Below, one piece after another: positions 23,923 to 34,563 of a DNA stretch of 64,000 nucleotides. Origin of the DNA: Bromus sterilis (lineage: Eukaryota > Streptophyta > Magnoliopsida > Poales > Poaceae). Position numbers and translations under genes: made by a program. Location of the stretch: positions 232,955,782-233,019,781 of the forward strand of contig OX465600.1 in assembly GCA_950022295.1 (NCBI GenBank). Reading direction: 5' to 3'. Numbering within the stretch: position 1 is the stretch's first letter; every line of letters starts with the position of its first letter. A model generated the notes under the pieces. That model was not told where the DNA came from. It ran no database searches and was given only the letters and a program-made list of their open reading frames with translations.

Positions 23923-25529
23923 TGATATAGAGATAGCTTCTCGTCCCTCGTTGGTTACCCCAAGTGGAAGGTGAGATGTAGCGTAGCAGCAAGTTTCCCT
24001 TAGAGAAGATGCTAAGGTTTAAAGTATCAAACCCGTAGGACTCCTGGGTCAACAAGTAGGTGGTTCGGCAAGTGATGCGCCGTTGATAATCACTTGCTTC
24101 TCCTGGACCTGCACACACACAGATAGCTTTGCTCCCAACGAGTACAGAAGAGTTGTCAATTCCTCCGGCCTTGTCGTTTACAAAGGATAAAAGGCACGGG
24201 ATAATTATGATAGTGATAGCTACGGAAAAGTAAATACTGAAAGTAAATTGAAGGTGTAAACAGTATTGGTGATATGGACCGCGGTCCCATGATGTTCACT
24301 AGTGATGTCTCTCTCCCAAAAGACGATAAAATAGCCATGCGAGGTAAACAAATTACAGCTGGGCAATTGACAGGATTATGTGCGCAAACCAATGCTAATT
24401 ATGCAAAACAGAAAGGAAGAGGCTCAAAAGCATGGGCGGTATGCCAAGACAAGTAGACCGAAATCCATCTGCATCTACCCACTAATCATCCACCTTGAGA
24501 TATCTATCCAGAACATCTCGCTGGTATTAAGTTGCGAGTCCCACCCAAAGTGTAAACTCAAAGCAACGGACAACTGCATTAAAGAACTTTGCGTAAAGTA
24601 AACCATCCTTGCACCCGCAAGTACAAGCACCGTTGCTTTTCCCCTTGTGGCAACAACACATCCCCTAGACTCATGTTTCTGTCACTCAAGCTATTCATCG
24701 GGGGGCATGAACCCACAATCATGCATAATTCTCCCTCTTGGAGTCACTACCTACTACTTGGCCAAAGCAATAAACAGCAACGGAGAACATGCAAGAGTTA
24801 CTCAAGAACATAAATATAAAAGAAGAGAATCAAATATACAACTCAATCACAATCTGAACATAATCTCATAATCCATCGGATCCCAGCAAACTCAACATAG
24901 CAACAGCAGAAAGATTACATATGTGCCTCGATCATGTAGGGCAGCTCACGAGGTCTAATCCATGAAGAACAAAGAGGGGAGGAGAACATCACATAGCTAC
25001 TGATCATGGACCCATGGTCCAAGGTGGACTACTCACGGTTCATTCGCAAAGCATCCATGGTGGTGGAGAAGCTCCCGGAGGTGATTCCTCCCTCCGGTAG
25101 GGTGCCGTGAAGAGGTCTTCTGGTGCTCCCGATCTTGGAAGTGCGGCGGCGGCGGAACAGAGGAGAGATCGCGAAAAAGGGTTCCGTCCCCGAGGGTTTC
25201 TCGTCACGGGGAATAAATAGGCGAAAGGGGGCAGCCAGAGGTGGGCCAGGGGCTCCAGGCGCGCCCCCTGGTGCGGCCAGGGGCCTGGCCGTGCCCTCTG
25301 GCCGCCTGGGGCCCCCTGGCTCCCCTCTGGCCCCTCTCGGGCTCTTCGCGAAGCTTCCGGTAGGCTGATTTTTCCTATATTTTTCCCAGAATTTTTCTGG
25401 TACTTTTAATAAGGGGGAAACCTGAAATAGAAAAACAGTAGAAAACAGGAACTGGCACTGGGGTGCACTGAGTTAATAGGTTAGTCCAAATATGATCAAA
25501 AGTGCATGGAAGTTCATCAATAACATAGC
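23923..25529 (-). repeat. RLG-B 5' LTR, truncated at its outer end
   Basis: It begins TGATATAGAG and aligns with 17989-19606 until AACATAGC at about 25529. The final ~75 bp, including the ACGTATCA terminus, is absent and RLC-M gag resumes directly. A TATA-like motif is at 25212-25221. Confidence 0.88.
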
Positions 25530-26983
25530 TGACAACTTCACCTTCCTTGTTGAGAAGCTTCAAGGTATTTTGTGTATCTTGAGCAAATCCGTCCACACCA
25601 CCAACATCTTCGGGATCGGACCCTTCTAGAGCTAACAAGGCTTTCCTCCTAGGCTTCTTGACAACTTCCTTCCTAGGAAAACGAGGCTTGTCTTCTCTCT
25701 TCTCATATGGAAAATCCTCCGCAAAGTGTCCCGACCTCTCACAGTTGTAGCATGCTCCTGTCTTCTTCTTTTGGAATCTTCCCTTGAAGTCCCCTTTGGA
25801 GAACCTCTTCACAAAGAAAGCCATATCTTCATATGATGGTGTGTCATCGGAGTTATCATCATCTTCGTACTCACATTCTTCCTCATCATCATCTATCTCC
25901 TTGATCCTAGCCTTGATAGCAAGGTTTGAGGATGGACCACCATATGTGGCGAGTAGTCTCTTGGACTCCTTCAGGTGTTCTTCATATTGCAAGAAGGTGG
26001 CAATCACATCATCCGGTGTCATCATGAAGAAGTCGGGCATACGCCTCAATTGCCACACCATTTGATGTGAGTATACCATGAGAGAATTCAACATCTTGTC
26101 CACGAGGTAACGGTTGGTGATTTGATATCCATCCAAGGATTTCTCATAAGTGAAGGATTGGACATGTGCGGAGAGAACTTTGAGATGCATATGGAGTTGT
26201 TGGGGCGTCTCGTATTTCTTCATGTGGAGATTATGCAAGGCATTCTTAGCGGTCTCATATCTTGTCATTTGTACAGATCCGGTGCCGGACTTGGAGATGA
26301 GAAGAGTATCCCAAAGTTCCTTGGCGTTTGGGATATGGAGAAATGCTGCTCGAGTCAACTCATCCATTCCTCTTTTCAAGAACCCAATGGCAGCAAGGTT
26401 GAGGTGTCTGTCAAACACTTCACTGGGTGTAAGGTTGGTTGGATCAATCGGATAGTAACCTTTCCCGGAGTCGATGAGGTTCCACATTGGTTCACACACG
26501 AACCTAAGATAATCTGCCATAAGACTTTTCCAATCCAAAAAGTTAGTAGTCTCGGTTAGTACCGGTAGATTGCCAATGAAATTATACTTAGGTTCCAAAA
26601 GCTTGGGGTAGGATATACCCATTGGTAGGGACCACGTCTTTGCAAAGGAGGTTCGGAACCGGGGTACACAAAGGCCGCTTGTGGGGAACTTGGGGTCGCA
26701 CCACTTCACGTTTGTGACTCTGATGCCGTAGCCTTCATCTTTGCAAAGGCGGCTTCCATATACCGTTTTTCTTTTTCTAGAGCTTGTATTGAATCATTTG
26801 AAGTGAACAACTGAGGATCCTCAATATCAATGGAAACATTCCCCATAGAGGGGGAACCGCAAGTGTTGCAGAGGCTATTCGTTTGGCAGCCAATCTCTCG
26901 GCTTCGAAACGAGCGGCATACACAGCAACTGGGATCACCTCCACATCGGCACCCTAACTTTCGGGGTTGTTGTCCTTGGTCAT
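25530..26983 (-). pseudogene. RLC-M gag, N-terminal and nucleocapsid part
   Basis: A likely gag start is the ATG at 26983, but a stop and frame changes follow. From 26709 a long open frame runs through a Copia gag domain (DWKSLMADYL, ELWDTLLISKSGT, VDKMLNSLMVY), a strongly acidic stretch, and a zinc knuckle, CYNCERSGHFAED. The last Cys of the expected C-x2-C-x4-H-x4-C knuckle is replaced by Phe. The frame then continues into antisense RLG-B LTR sequence, making a fused open frame that stops at 25375. The natural continuation of gag lies at 17988, beyond RLG-B. Confidence 0.87.
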
Positions 26984-27022
26984 CTCGCTCTAGGGCGGTT
27001 AAGCCACAAGATTAGATCACGA

Positions 27023-27035
27023 GGCTCTAATACCA
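27023..27035 (-). other. RLC-M primer-binding site (initiator tRNA-Met, one mismatch)
   Basis: The minus strand reads TGGTATTAGAGCC next to the 5' LTR end; the common plant site is TGGTATCAGAGCC. Confidence 0.82.
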
Positions 27036-27037
27036 AT

Positions 27038-28596
27038 TGAAAGGATCGAGATAGACATGGAGGGGGTGAATAGGTTAAATTACAAATTTTAACACTACTT
27101 AGCAATTTTAGGCAATAGTGCGGAAGATAAAGATGAGCCTAACAATTTCAAGGATGAACTAGTTAAGACTAGGTAAACAACAAGCACAATATAAGGAAGC
27201 AAGCGAGGGATAAATAACAAGATAACAACAAGGTAGTGGAATTAAATGGGTAAAGAGTAGGGATAACCGAATGACGCGAAGACAACAATGTATCCCAATG
27301 TTCACTTCCTTGGAGGGAAGCTACTCACCGTTTGGAGAGATTGGGTGAAACCACGAAGGTACACCAACGCCACAAAGGCTCACTCTATTCCCCTTGAGAT
27401 ATCACCACGAAGGCTATTCCCAACCACTATCGGTTGACCTTAAATGTGGTCACCAAACCCTCACAGACTCAATGGGGGTAATCACAATGGTCGATTCCTC
27501 TTCGAAGAACTCCTACCCGCCTAGGAGTCTCCAACCTCCAAGAGTAACAAGATCAATGGGCAAAACCTCAATACTTGCTCAAATCACGATTTTCTTTGGT
27601 CGGAAGATGGGGAAGGGACGGATCTATCACGGGGTAAAAGATCTGACAAGAACTCTCACAAATCTCTCTGGGGTCTTGGATTGAGTGTAGGAGATGAGGG
27701 AGAGGGAGCACTTGGTGTTCTTGAGTGTGTTAAATGAAGTGGTCAACCCTAACCCGTGGTGGGTGGGGGTTATTTATAGGAGATCAAGAAACTAGCCATT
27801 TTTGTGCAGCCAGTGGGGGGCCGGACGGTCCGACCAGTAAGCCAGACGGTCCGGGCCAAGCCTGGAAAGTCCCGCACATAGTCCGGACGTCAGGATGGGT
27901 TAACTCCAGGGCCACTTGTGAAGGCTGAGGGAGACAATCTTGTCGGACGATCTAGGGTATATCCCGGACGGTCCGGCATACAACCTGGGCGGTCCGTCAA
28001 AGGCGTAAAATACCACTGGACTCGGGTGCCATACGTCGGACGGTGCAGGTAGCATCCCGGACAGTCCGGGCTAAGCCCGGACGATTCGACCTATATGTCG
28101 CGGTCCGACAGAGCGGGAAAATCCCACTGGACTCGGGCGGCGCATCTCGGACGGTGTGGGGTACAGACCGGGCAGTCCGGGCATAGGACGGTCCGACATG
28201 CAACCCGGACGGTCCGACCAACACAGAAAATGTCCAATTTAAAGTGTTTTGAATTCCCTACACATCTACATTGATTTTTATGGGTTGTATAAATGTGTGT
28301 TTTAGATGTGTTCCAGTATTTATGACTTGAGCAAGTCTTAAACTCAATCTTATGATCCCCTCTTAATAGTGCGGGAATCCCTATGACTCAAGAAGTAATA
28401 GAAAAGAGGACGTAGCGTCATCTTCAGTTGTTTTGGTGAATTCTTGAGTGCGATTGAGGTTTAGCACATGATCCATACACGATGATGACAAGAGGACTAA
28501 CAATTTTCTGTGTATCACTTAGCAAACATAGTTAGTCCCCTATATGTATATTGTCATCAAGAACAAAATATGCTTGAGGGCAAGATTGCACTTTCA
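27038..28596 (-). repeat. RLC-M 5' LTR
   Basis: A 1559-bp LTR with inverted ends TGAAAG/CTTTCA. On the minus strand it starts TGAAAGTGCAATC and ends GATCCTTTCA. A TATA box, minus strand CCTATAAATAA, is at 27770-27780. Upstream of it lies a cluster of palindromic CCGGACGGTCCG motifs (27821-28216). No matching 3' LTR remains in the window. Confidence 0.85.
27821..28216. repeat. Cluster of CCGGACGGTCCG palindromes in the RLC-M LTR
   Basis: Roughly a dozen perfect and imperfect copies of a palindromic 12-bp motif, spaced about 20-60 bp, with repeated CCACTGGACTCGGG between some of them. It lies upstream of the TATA box in the LTR's own orientation. Confidence 0.75.
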
Positions 28597-29630
28597 GCGG
28601 AGACTGGAGCAAGGGCTCGGCCCCCACGGCGACATGGCGCACGAAATCGAGAGCAGTGAGAGGGGAAAGATGTGCATGCTCACCAGGACCACGAGGAAGC
28701 ACTGGAGGCGCGGGGAGGCGTGAGGGCGAGGCTATTGACGGCGAGATGCGCCGCGGTCGCGGTTGGGGATGGACTCAATCCGCTCGATGCCATGGCGTGA
28801 AGCTCGCATTCGAAGGCGTGGGAGATGTAGCCGAGCGCGGCGGTCCTTTGGGACACAGTGACTGGGCGAAGGGAGCTCCGTGGCCACGCAAGAAGCATGA
28901 TCATGGCGACGAGCATGGCGGCAGAGCAGCAGCAGAGTGTGGGGAAGGGGGATAAGTGAGGCATAGGAAAAACCAGGGGGCATGGGGGTAGTCCTTATCT
29001 TCCATGGTGTTGTAGCATGTCGTTGTCGACGGGTGAGTGGAGGGGAGGCCTGGCTTGGCGTGGCCACAACCATGGCGACACGGGGTTGAGGGGAACAGTA
29101 GGAGGAAGGGGATGGCAGGGGTTGGGCTGGGCCGGCCAGGCCCTTGCCCTGGGCGTAGGATAATTTCTCTTACATTTTTTTGTTCTCTTTTTCTTTCTTC
29201 ACCTATCCATTTCTGATTTATCTAATTCTGGTTATCAAATGATTTTATAAAAAGGTGCCACTTGTATTATTTAAGTTTGAATATTTTGTACTGCTACAAA
29301 AAGTTGGGTGCTTAAATATATTCATTTACTTATTCTATAAAATGCAAAGGATTGATTATGAACCTTTTAGCTATTGTTTTGATTTATTTGAATTACTTAA
29401 ACATTATAATAAATATCCACTTCTACATTATCATGGCCTACTGACTTTTATGCTTTTGATAAAATAGGTTGCACAATTTTTAGCTAAAGTTTTATTTCCA
29501 CTTTGGTTTTTAATTCCAACCAAGCAGACTTTTAATATGATTTGATTCAAGATGATCAAGGCAGGGTTAATCACAGTGATTTGTCATTAACAAAAGGTGA
29601 TCATTGTAGCTTGACATTGAGGATGTTACA
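28597..29630 (-). mobile_element. RLG-X2: partial LTR hosting RLC-M
   Basis: A GC-rich part (28597-29160) followed by an AT-rich tail ending TGTTACA, so the minus strand starts TGTAACATCC. Its tail resembles RLG-X1. RLC-M inserted at its left edge. Its right end abuts the RLG-D LTR, where TAAAC (29631-29635) may be the remaining target-site copy. Open frames on both strands of the GC-rich part lack recognisable domains and are probably compositional. Confidence 0.55.
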
Positions 29631-30387
29631 TAAACGCACCGCGATGCTAATTATGCTACAAGAAAGCTAGAGGCTCAATCGTATGGGCAGTACGCCAAGA
29701 CAAGTAGACCTTTTATTCATCAGCATCTACTCACGAATCATCCACCTTGAGATATCTATCCAGAACATCTCGCTCATATTAAGTTGCGAACCCCAGCTAA
29801 ACTGTAGGATCAAAGCAACAGACAACTGCATTAACAAACTATGTGTAAGGCAAGCAATCCTTGCAACCGCGGTTACAAGTACCGTTGTTTTCTCCCTTGT
29901 GGCAATAGCACATCCCCTAGTCTCATGTTTCTTTCACTCAAGCTAGACATCGGGGGGTATGAACCCACAATCATGCATAACGCTCCCTCTTGGAGTTACT
30001 ATCTACTACTTGACCAAAGCAATACAAAGCAACGGAGAACATGCAAGAATACTCAAGATCTGTAATAAAAAGATAAACCAAATATATTACCCATCACAAT
30101 CTGAACATAATCTCATAATCCATCGGATCTCAGCAAACAAAGCATAGCAACAAAGAAATTAATACATAAGTGTCTTGATGATGTAGGCAGCTCACAAGGT
30201 CTAAGAATTGAACCGCAAGGGTGTAGAGAAAACATCATATAGCTACTGATCAGGGACCCATGGTATAATGGGGACTACTCATGGCACATCCGGGAAGCGC
30301 TCATGGTGGTGGAGCAGCTTTCGGAGATCAATCCTCCCTCCGACAGAGTCTTCTGGCGATCCCGATCTCGGGATCGCGGCGGCGGTG

Positions 30388-33300
30388 TGTCACAACCCCA
30401 AGTTAGGTAAGTGCTAGGGTTTGAGTGCCCCTTTGCATCATGTGGAAATTTAAAAAAGGAAATTCAAAATTGGGGAAAAGAAAAGCCCTGAGAATTTAAT
30501 TCAAATGTCCAGATAAAAATTTCTTCCAAAAATTCCTCTGGTATTTTTGAAAAGTCTTATAAATATGCATGATCACATATAAAGTGAAGTGGGTCCCACT
30601 GCATGCACCAAGATTTTTCAAATATTCCAAACAGGGTTTGGAAATTAAATAAATACCCTATTTGAATTAAAGTTCAAATTATTTGAATTTTAAAAAATGC
30701 CCAAACTTTGTAGGTGGCTAGCTATATGCATTACAAGTCCACATAAAAAATTTGAGCATTTAATAAAATGCCTAGCTATTTTTTTTAGCACAGCAAAACA
30801 AATAACAGATAAGAAAAGAAGAAAATAGAAAAGGAAAAGAGCCCACTCACCTGGGCCCAGTGGCCATTTCGGCCCAGCCCAAAAGGGCACCCCCGTCTTC
30901 TTCCCAGGACAACCAGGCAGGCAGGCCGCCGGCGGGCACCGCATGGCCGCCAGCCAGCTGCCTGGCTACCCCCTTCACTTATCCGACTCCGTGAAGACGC
31001 CTGGAAGGCTCCAGGTCCATCTCCCCCTCTCTCCGCTCGCTCTCTCCCTCTGCCCCCTCGCGATTTCGACGCCGCCCGTAGCTCCTCGTCGCCGGCTACC
31101 GAGAGCCCGCGTGGCCACCGGCCTCTACTCGCCGCACCACCGTGTCCTTCGAGTTCCCCGACGCAGTCTTCCTCGAGCTGAAACTCCAATCGAGCCCAAC
31201 CGGCCCCGACGACGTCGCCCTCCTCACCAACTCGCCGCCGGCCGCAGCAAGATTCCGACGACCAATTCGTCACCGCCGGGCCCCCTCCGACCTCTCCGTG
31301 CTCGCCATCAAGCTCAAGTCGACCTCGCGCTCGTTTTCCCCCTCCTAGCACCCCTCCCCGTGCTCCCTGCCGCCCTTTGCCGTGTCCAGCAGCTTCGTCC
31401 GTCGCCTCCATCGACGCAGCCGTGGCCCGAGGCCCCTCCTCGTTGACCAGATGGCATGAACGGGTGCGCGAGGTTGCGGGCTACGCGCCCGTGCCACCCA
31501 GACCCCCCCGCCCCCGTGCTCAAAAGAGCAACTCCGGCGAAGCTCTGGTCGCATTCCGGCGACCCCGCCATTAGCCTAAGCTAATTGCCCACTAATCCTA
31601 ACCCTAGTCACTGAGAGTGGGCCCTAGCCCCTAACTAACCCCCTGTTAGTTTTAATTAACAGGGAATTAACCTCTGTGCCACTGACAAGCCGACCCCACC
31701 AGTCAGCCCCCCCCCCTTGACGTCATGATGACGCAATGTTGATGCAGTAAATGAAAATTGAATTAAAAGAATTCCAAAAAATCCAGAAATTGTTTAAAAC
31801 TTCAATAAATCATAGAAAATTCATTTTAACTCCAAATGAGACAAATAATATATGAAAATTATCAGAAAAATGCAAGGATTATGAATATGCAACTTGTTTC
31901 TATGTTTGACCATTTAAAATGGGTGAACAGTAGCAAATGTGCATATGAAATATTTTGAATTCAAATTTGAAGTTTGAATTTGCAAATCCATTGCAATACA
32001 CTTCAATTAAATTGAATTTTCCACAAACCAGTACCCTTCACATCATGGACAACCTTATCATGTGTATGTGCATTCTTACTTCCGAAGATGTCCCCCCTTG
32101 TTGATGATTGCCTCCGATGACAGACGTTCCGAGACGGTGATCACCCCCGAAGAAGAAGACCACCGTTAAGACCCGTGTATCGTCAGCAAGGCAAGCAAAC
32201 CCCATTGATCATGTCTATAAAATCCTACTTCCCTCTCAGTCTCGCCTATGCATGTTTAGGAGATCACCGAGACACGTTCTTTCGCATAGTTGAACCCATT
32301 CCGATGCATGACCTATCATTTTGTCACCGTATTAAGCAAGCCACAATCCTAGCAGATTTAGGAGTTGAATGATGAGCATGTGGCCCCTGCAACTATTACT
32401 GCTTATTGTTGCTTAATGATACAATGAGGATGTTGTGATTGTGAGTCGGGATGGAATGAACACAGTGATGCTGATGATAACGTGTTGGTGAATCCACCCT
32501 AAACAAAGGTGAACGATGAGAGGCTGTGTAGGAGTATATAGTGGGTTGTCTCGTTGAACACTGCCCTAGGCCCCGAGTTCCTATTTTGTGATCCAAGACA
32601 AAGAGTATGACCACATGTAGGGTTTTATGGGAGCCCCGTTTGGCCTCTTTACGTACCCAATCCGGTCCAGGAGTCACACTAGATTCGGGATTTCCATTTG
32701 ACTTATGCATAGAATGTGGGTGGACCTGTGAGGCAGCGAAACCATCTGTCTTTTTTTTGAATTTATGCGAAACCATCTGTCAAAGGTGGCGTCTCGGTCC
32801 CTTGCATTATCTGAGTCCGTTTCGTGGAACCGGCCGGACTCTCGAGCGGTGACAAACTCAGGTAGTCGACTCCTGTAGTAGAGAAGGTGATGTGAGGGTA
32901 GTGCCTTGGTTTCATCCACGTCCGACACCCGCTTGAAGGGTGACAAGAACGAGGCGATAAGCAATGACACGCGTGTGAAGATGTACACCCCTGCAGGGTT
33001 AATGAACTATTCGAATAGCCGTGTCCGCGGTTATGGACTACTTGGAGACCTTTACTTGATCATAGACAACTTGAATGGATACTTATAAAACTCGCAAGAT
33101 AAGCGTGAGTGCTATGGCGTGGTTTCTCGTGGGGAAGTCGAGGAAGTATCCATAGTGGTGTATTGGTTGGAGACTTGGTAGTGGACTCGTGTACGCTTCT
33201 TACCTCAAGTCTGGTACTCGTAGTACAGGACTAGCCAAGTCAAAGCTGGCACTTCTGCATGTTGAAAACCCCACATCCTTTACCTTGAAACTTGAGCATG

Positions 33301-34092
33301 AGTAGTGTAGTTCTGATGTAAGTCTTGCTGAGTACGACTTTGTACTCACGTTTGCTTATTCGACGTTGACCTTGGTAGTATAGTTCCAGACAGCAGTCTG
33401 GTCCCTCGTGGAAGGGCATGTATGTTTACAAGGCTTCTCTAAGCCATTTGTTAAACTTGTCTGTACTCAGACCTAATTTGCTTCCGTTGTATGATGTAAT
33501 GTTGATCACAGACCTGTGATCTTTGTATGCTCCATGTGTAAGTCAATAAAGAAGTACTTTGTAGAGTTATGTGATGATACCTGCTGTTCATACTAGGCAT
33601 GTGTGCTGCGTGTATGTTTATAACATGCATGTCTTAGTATGGGTATTCGAGACCTTAGTTGTGATCTGGCTGGCGGTCTTTTATACACCAAATGGCCCTT
33701 AGATGTGCGCAGCTTGGGGCATCGCGATGCGATTGCTCGTGACTATGTCACGTACACACTTTGTTGTATGATCGAGCCCGCCCTAGACCCCGACTAAGTG
33801 ATCGGGCTGGAGTCTGTTTATGTAAGGGTTATGATTCAATCGACAACATGGTTGAGGTGACTTGTCTATGAGTATGGGATTTCACCACCCATAATCATTT
33901 AGACTTGTGAGCGGGCGATGAGGACCCATCTCAGTTGATCATCCGGCCTGGATGGGATGCCCCTTACGTACAATGCTTTCCGAGAGTGTTCTGTGCTTGG
34001 CCTTGTCTTCTTAGACAAGTGGGTACGGCTCTCGGCTCTCCATGTGATTGAGTTGTGATTAGAATTACATACGCATATTCCGGGTCCCGACA
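30388..34092 (+). repeat. RLG-T 5' LTR
   Basis: 3705 bp. It contains a GC-rich, exon-like segment (about 30840-31570), candidate TATA motifs TATAAAT (30558) and TATAAAA (about 32215), and an AATAAA signal near 33543; which motif sets the transcript start is not decidable by eye. Relative to the 3' LTR it lacks 51 bp at the 33354 junction, carries an extra 20 bp at 31608-31627, and has a 15-bp duplication with filler at 32736-32781. Confidence 0.93.
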
Positions 34093-34096
34093 GACT

Positions 34097-34108
34097 TGGT
34101 ATCAGAGC
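34097..34108 (+). other. RLG-T primer-binding site (initiator tRNA-Met)
   Basis: TGGTATCAGAGC lies four bases after the 5' LTR, the standard site for this lineage. Confidence 0.95.
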
Positions 34109-34563
34109 AGGACTGTCTGTAGGATTATTCAAACCTTGGTCGAAGTCGAGTCTAGCACTCTATAGTTATATAGTTACTCTGGGTATAAGGGAACAACGTA
34201 AGGCTTCTTTTTCTCCTTACCCTCATCGATCTTAGTTCTGAGTCACCCTTATATTTTCTATGGGATGATAGGACTAGGCTCATCTATGTCTGACTAGAAC
34301 ATCTCGTTGTTTGCCTCCTTGTAGCCGTAGGATTGTTGTGGTCGTCTAGAGTCTCCGTGTTTTGAGTTCCTTGAGGAAGTTCTGTCCAATCTCCTCGAGG
34401 TTGTCTTGTTTTCCATCCCGGTGTAGCCATTATGCTGCCCAATTTATCCCGTGTTTCTATGAATCATTGCCTTTGCATTATGATCTTTTCTTCGGAAATC
34501 ATGTCCTCTTATCTTTGATTCCATCGTACAACCTGTTCTGATTATTGATTTTTATCACACAGG

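Larger units (their letters stand above)
17989..25529 (-). mobile_element. RLG-B: non-autonomous Athila-lineage-like Gypsy element, sister of RLG-A
   Basis: LTRs at 17989-19606 (1618 bp) and 23923-25529 (truncated) flank a 4.3-kb interior. The interior aligns with RLG-A from polypurine tract to primer-binding site and carries the same accessory ORF. Orientation is minus. It sits in RLC-M gag. The left target-site copy would be CTCGT (17984-17988); the right copy is lost because the outer ~75 bp of the right LTR is missing. Confidence 0.9.
6893..28596 (-). mobile_element. RLC-M: Maximus/SIRE-type Copia retrotransposon, split by two nested insertions and truncated
   Basis: Three separated pieces (6893-9433, 17383-17988, 25530-28596) read in order as one minus-strand Copia element: 5' LTR, primer-binding site, long gag with zinc knuckle and coiled coil, protease, integrase, and the start of reverse transcriptase. 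The rest of pol and the 3' LTR are missing on the left, where RLG-X1 abuts. RLC-P and RLG-B lie inside gag. The TGAAAG...CTTTCA termini and the large coiled-coil gag are typical of Maximus/SIRE elements. The right flank GCGGA (28597-28601) is the only remaining target-site copy. Confidence 0.85.

Noticed and set aside
28656..29073. Possible host gene in the GC-rich part of RLG-X2
   Set aside because: Frames overlap on both strands with repetitive Arg/Gly/Ala composition, and no conserved domain or exon structure is visible.
30388..30420. Reading the RLG-T start as two bases earlier (TGTGTCAC)
   Set aside because: The 3' LTR begins TGTCACAACC and the CGGTG target-site duplication matches only if the LTR starts at 30388.
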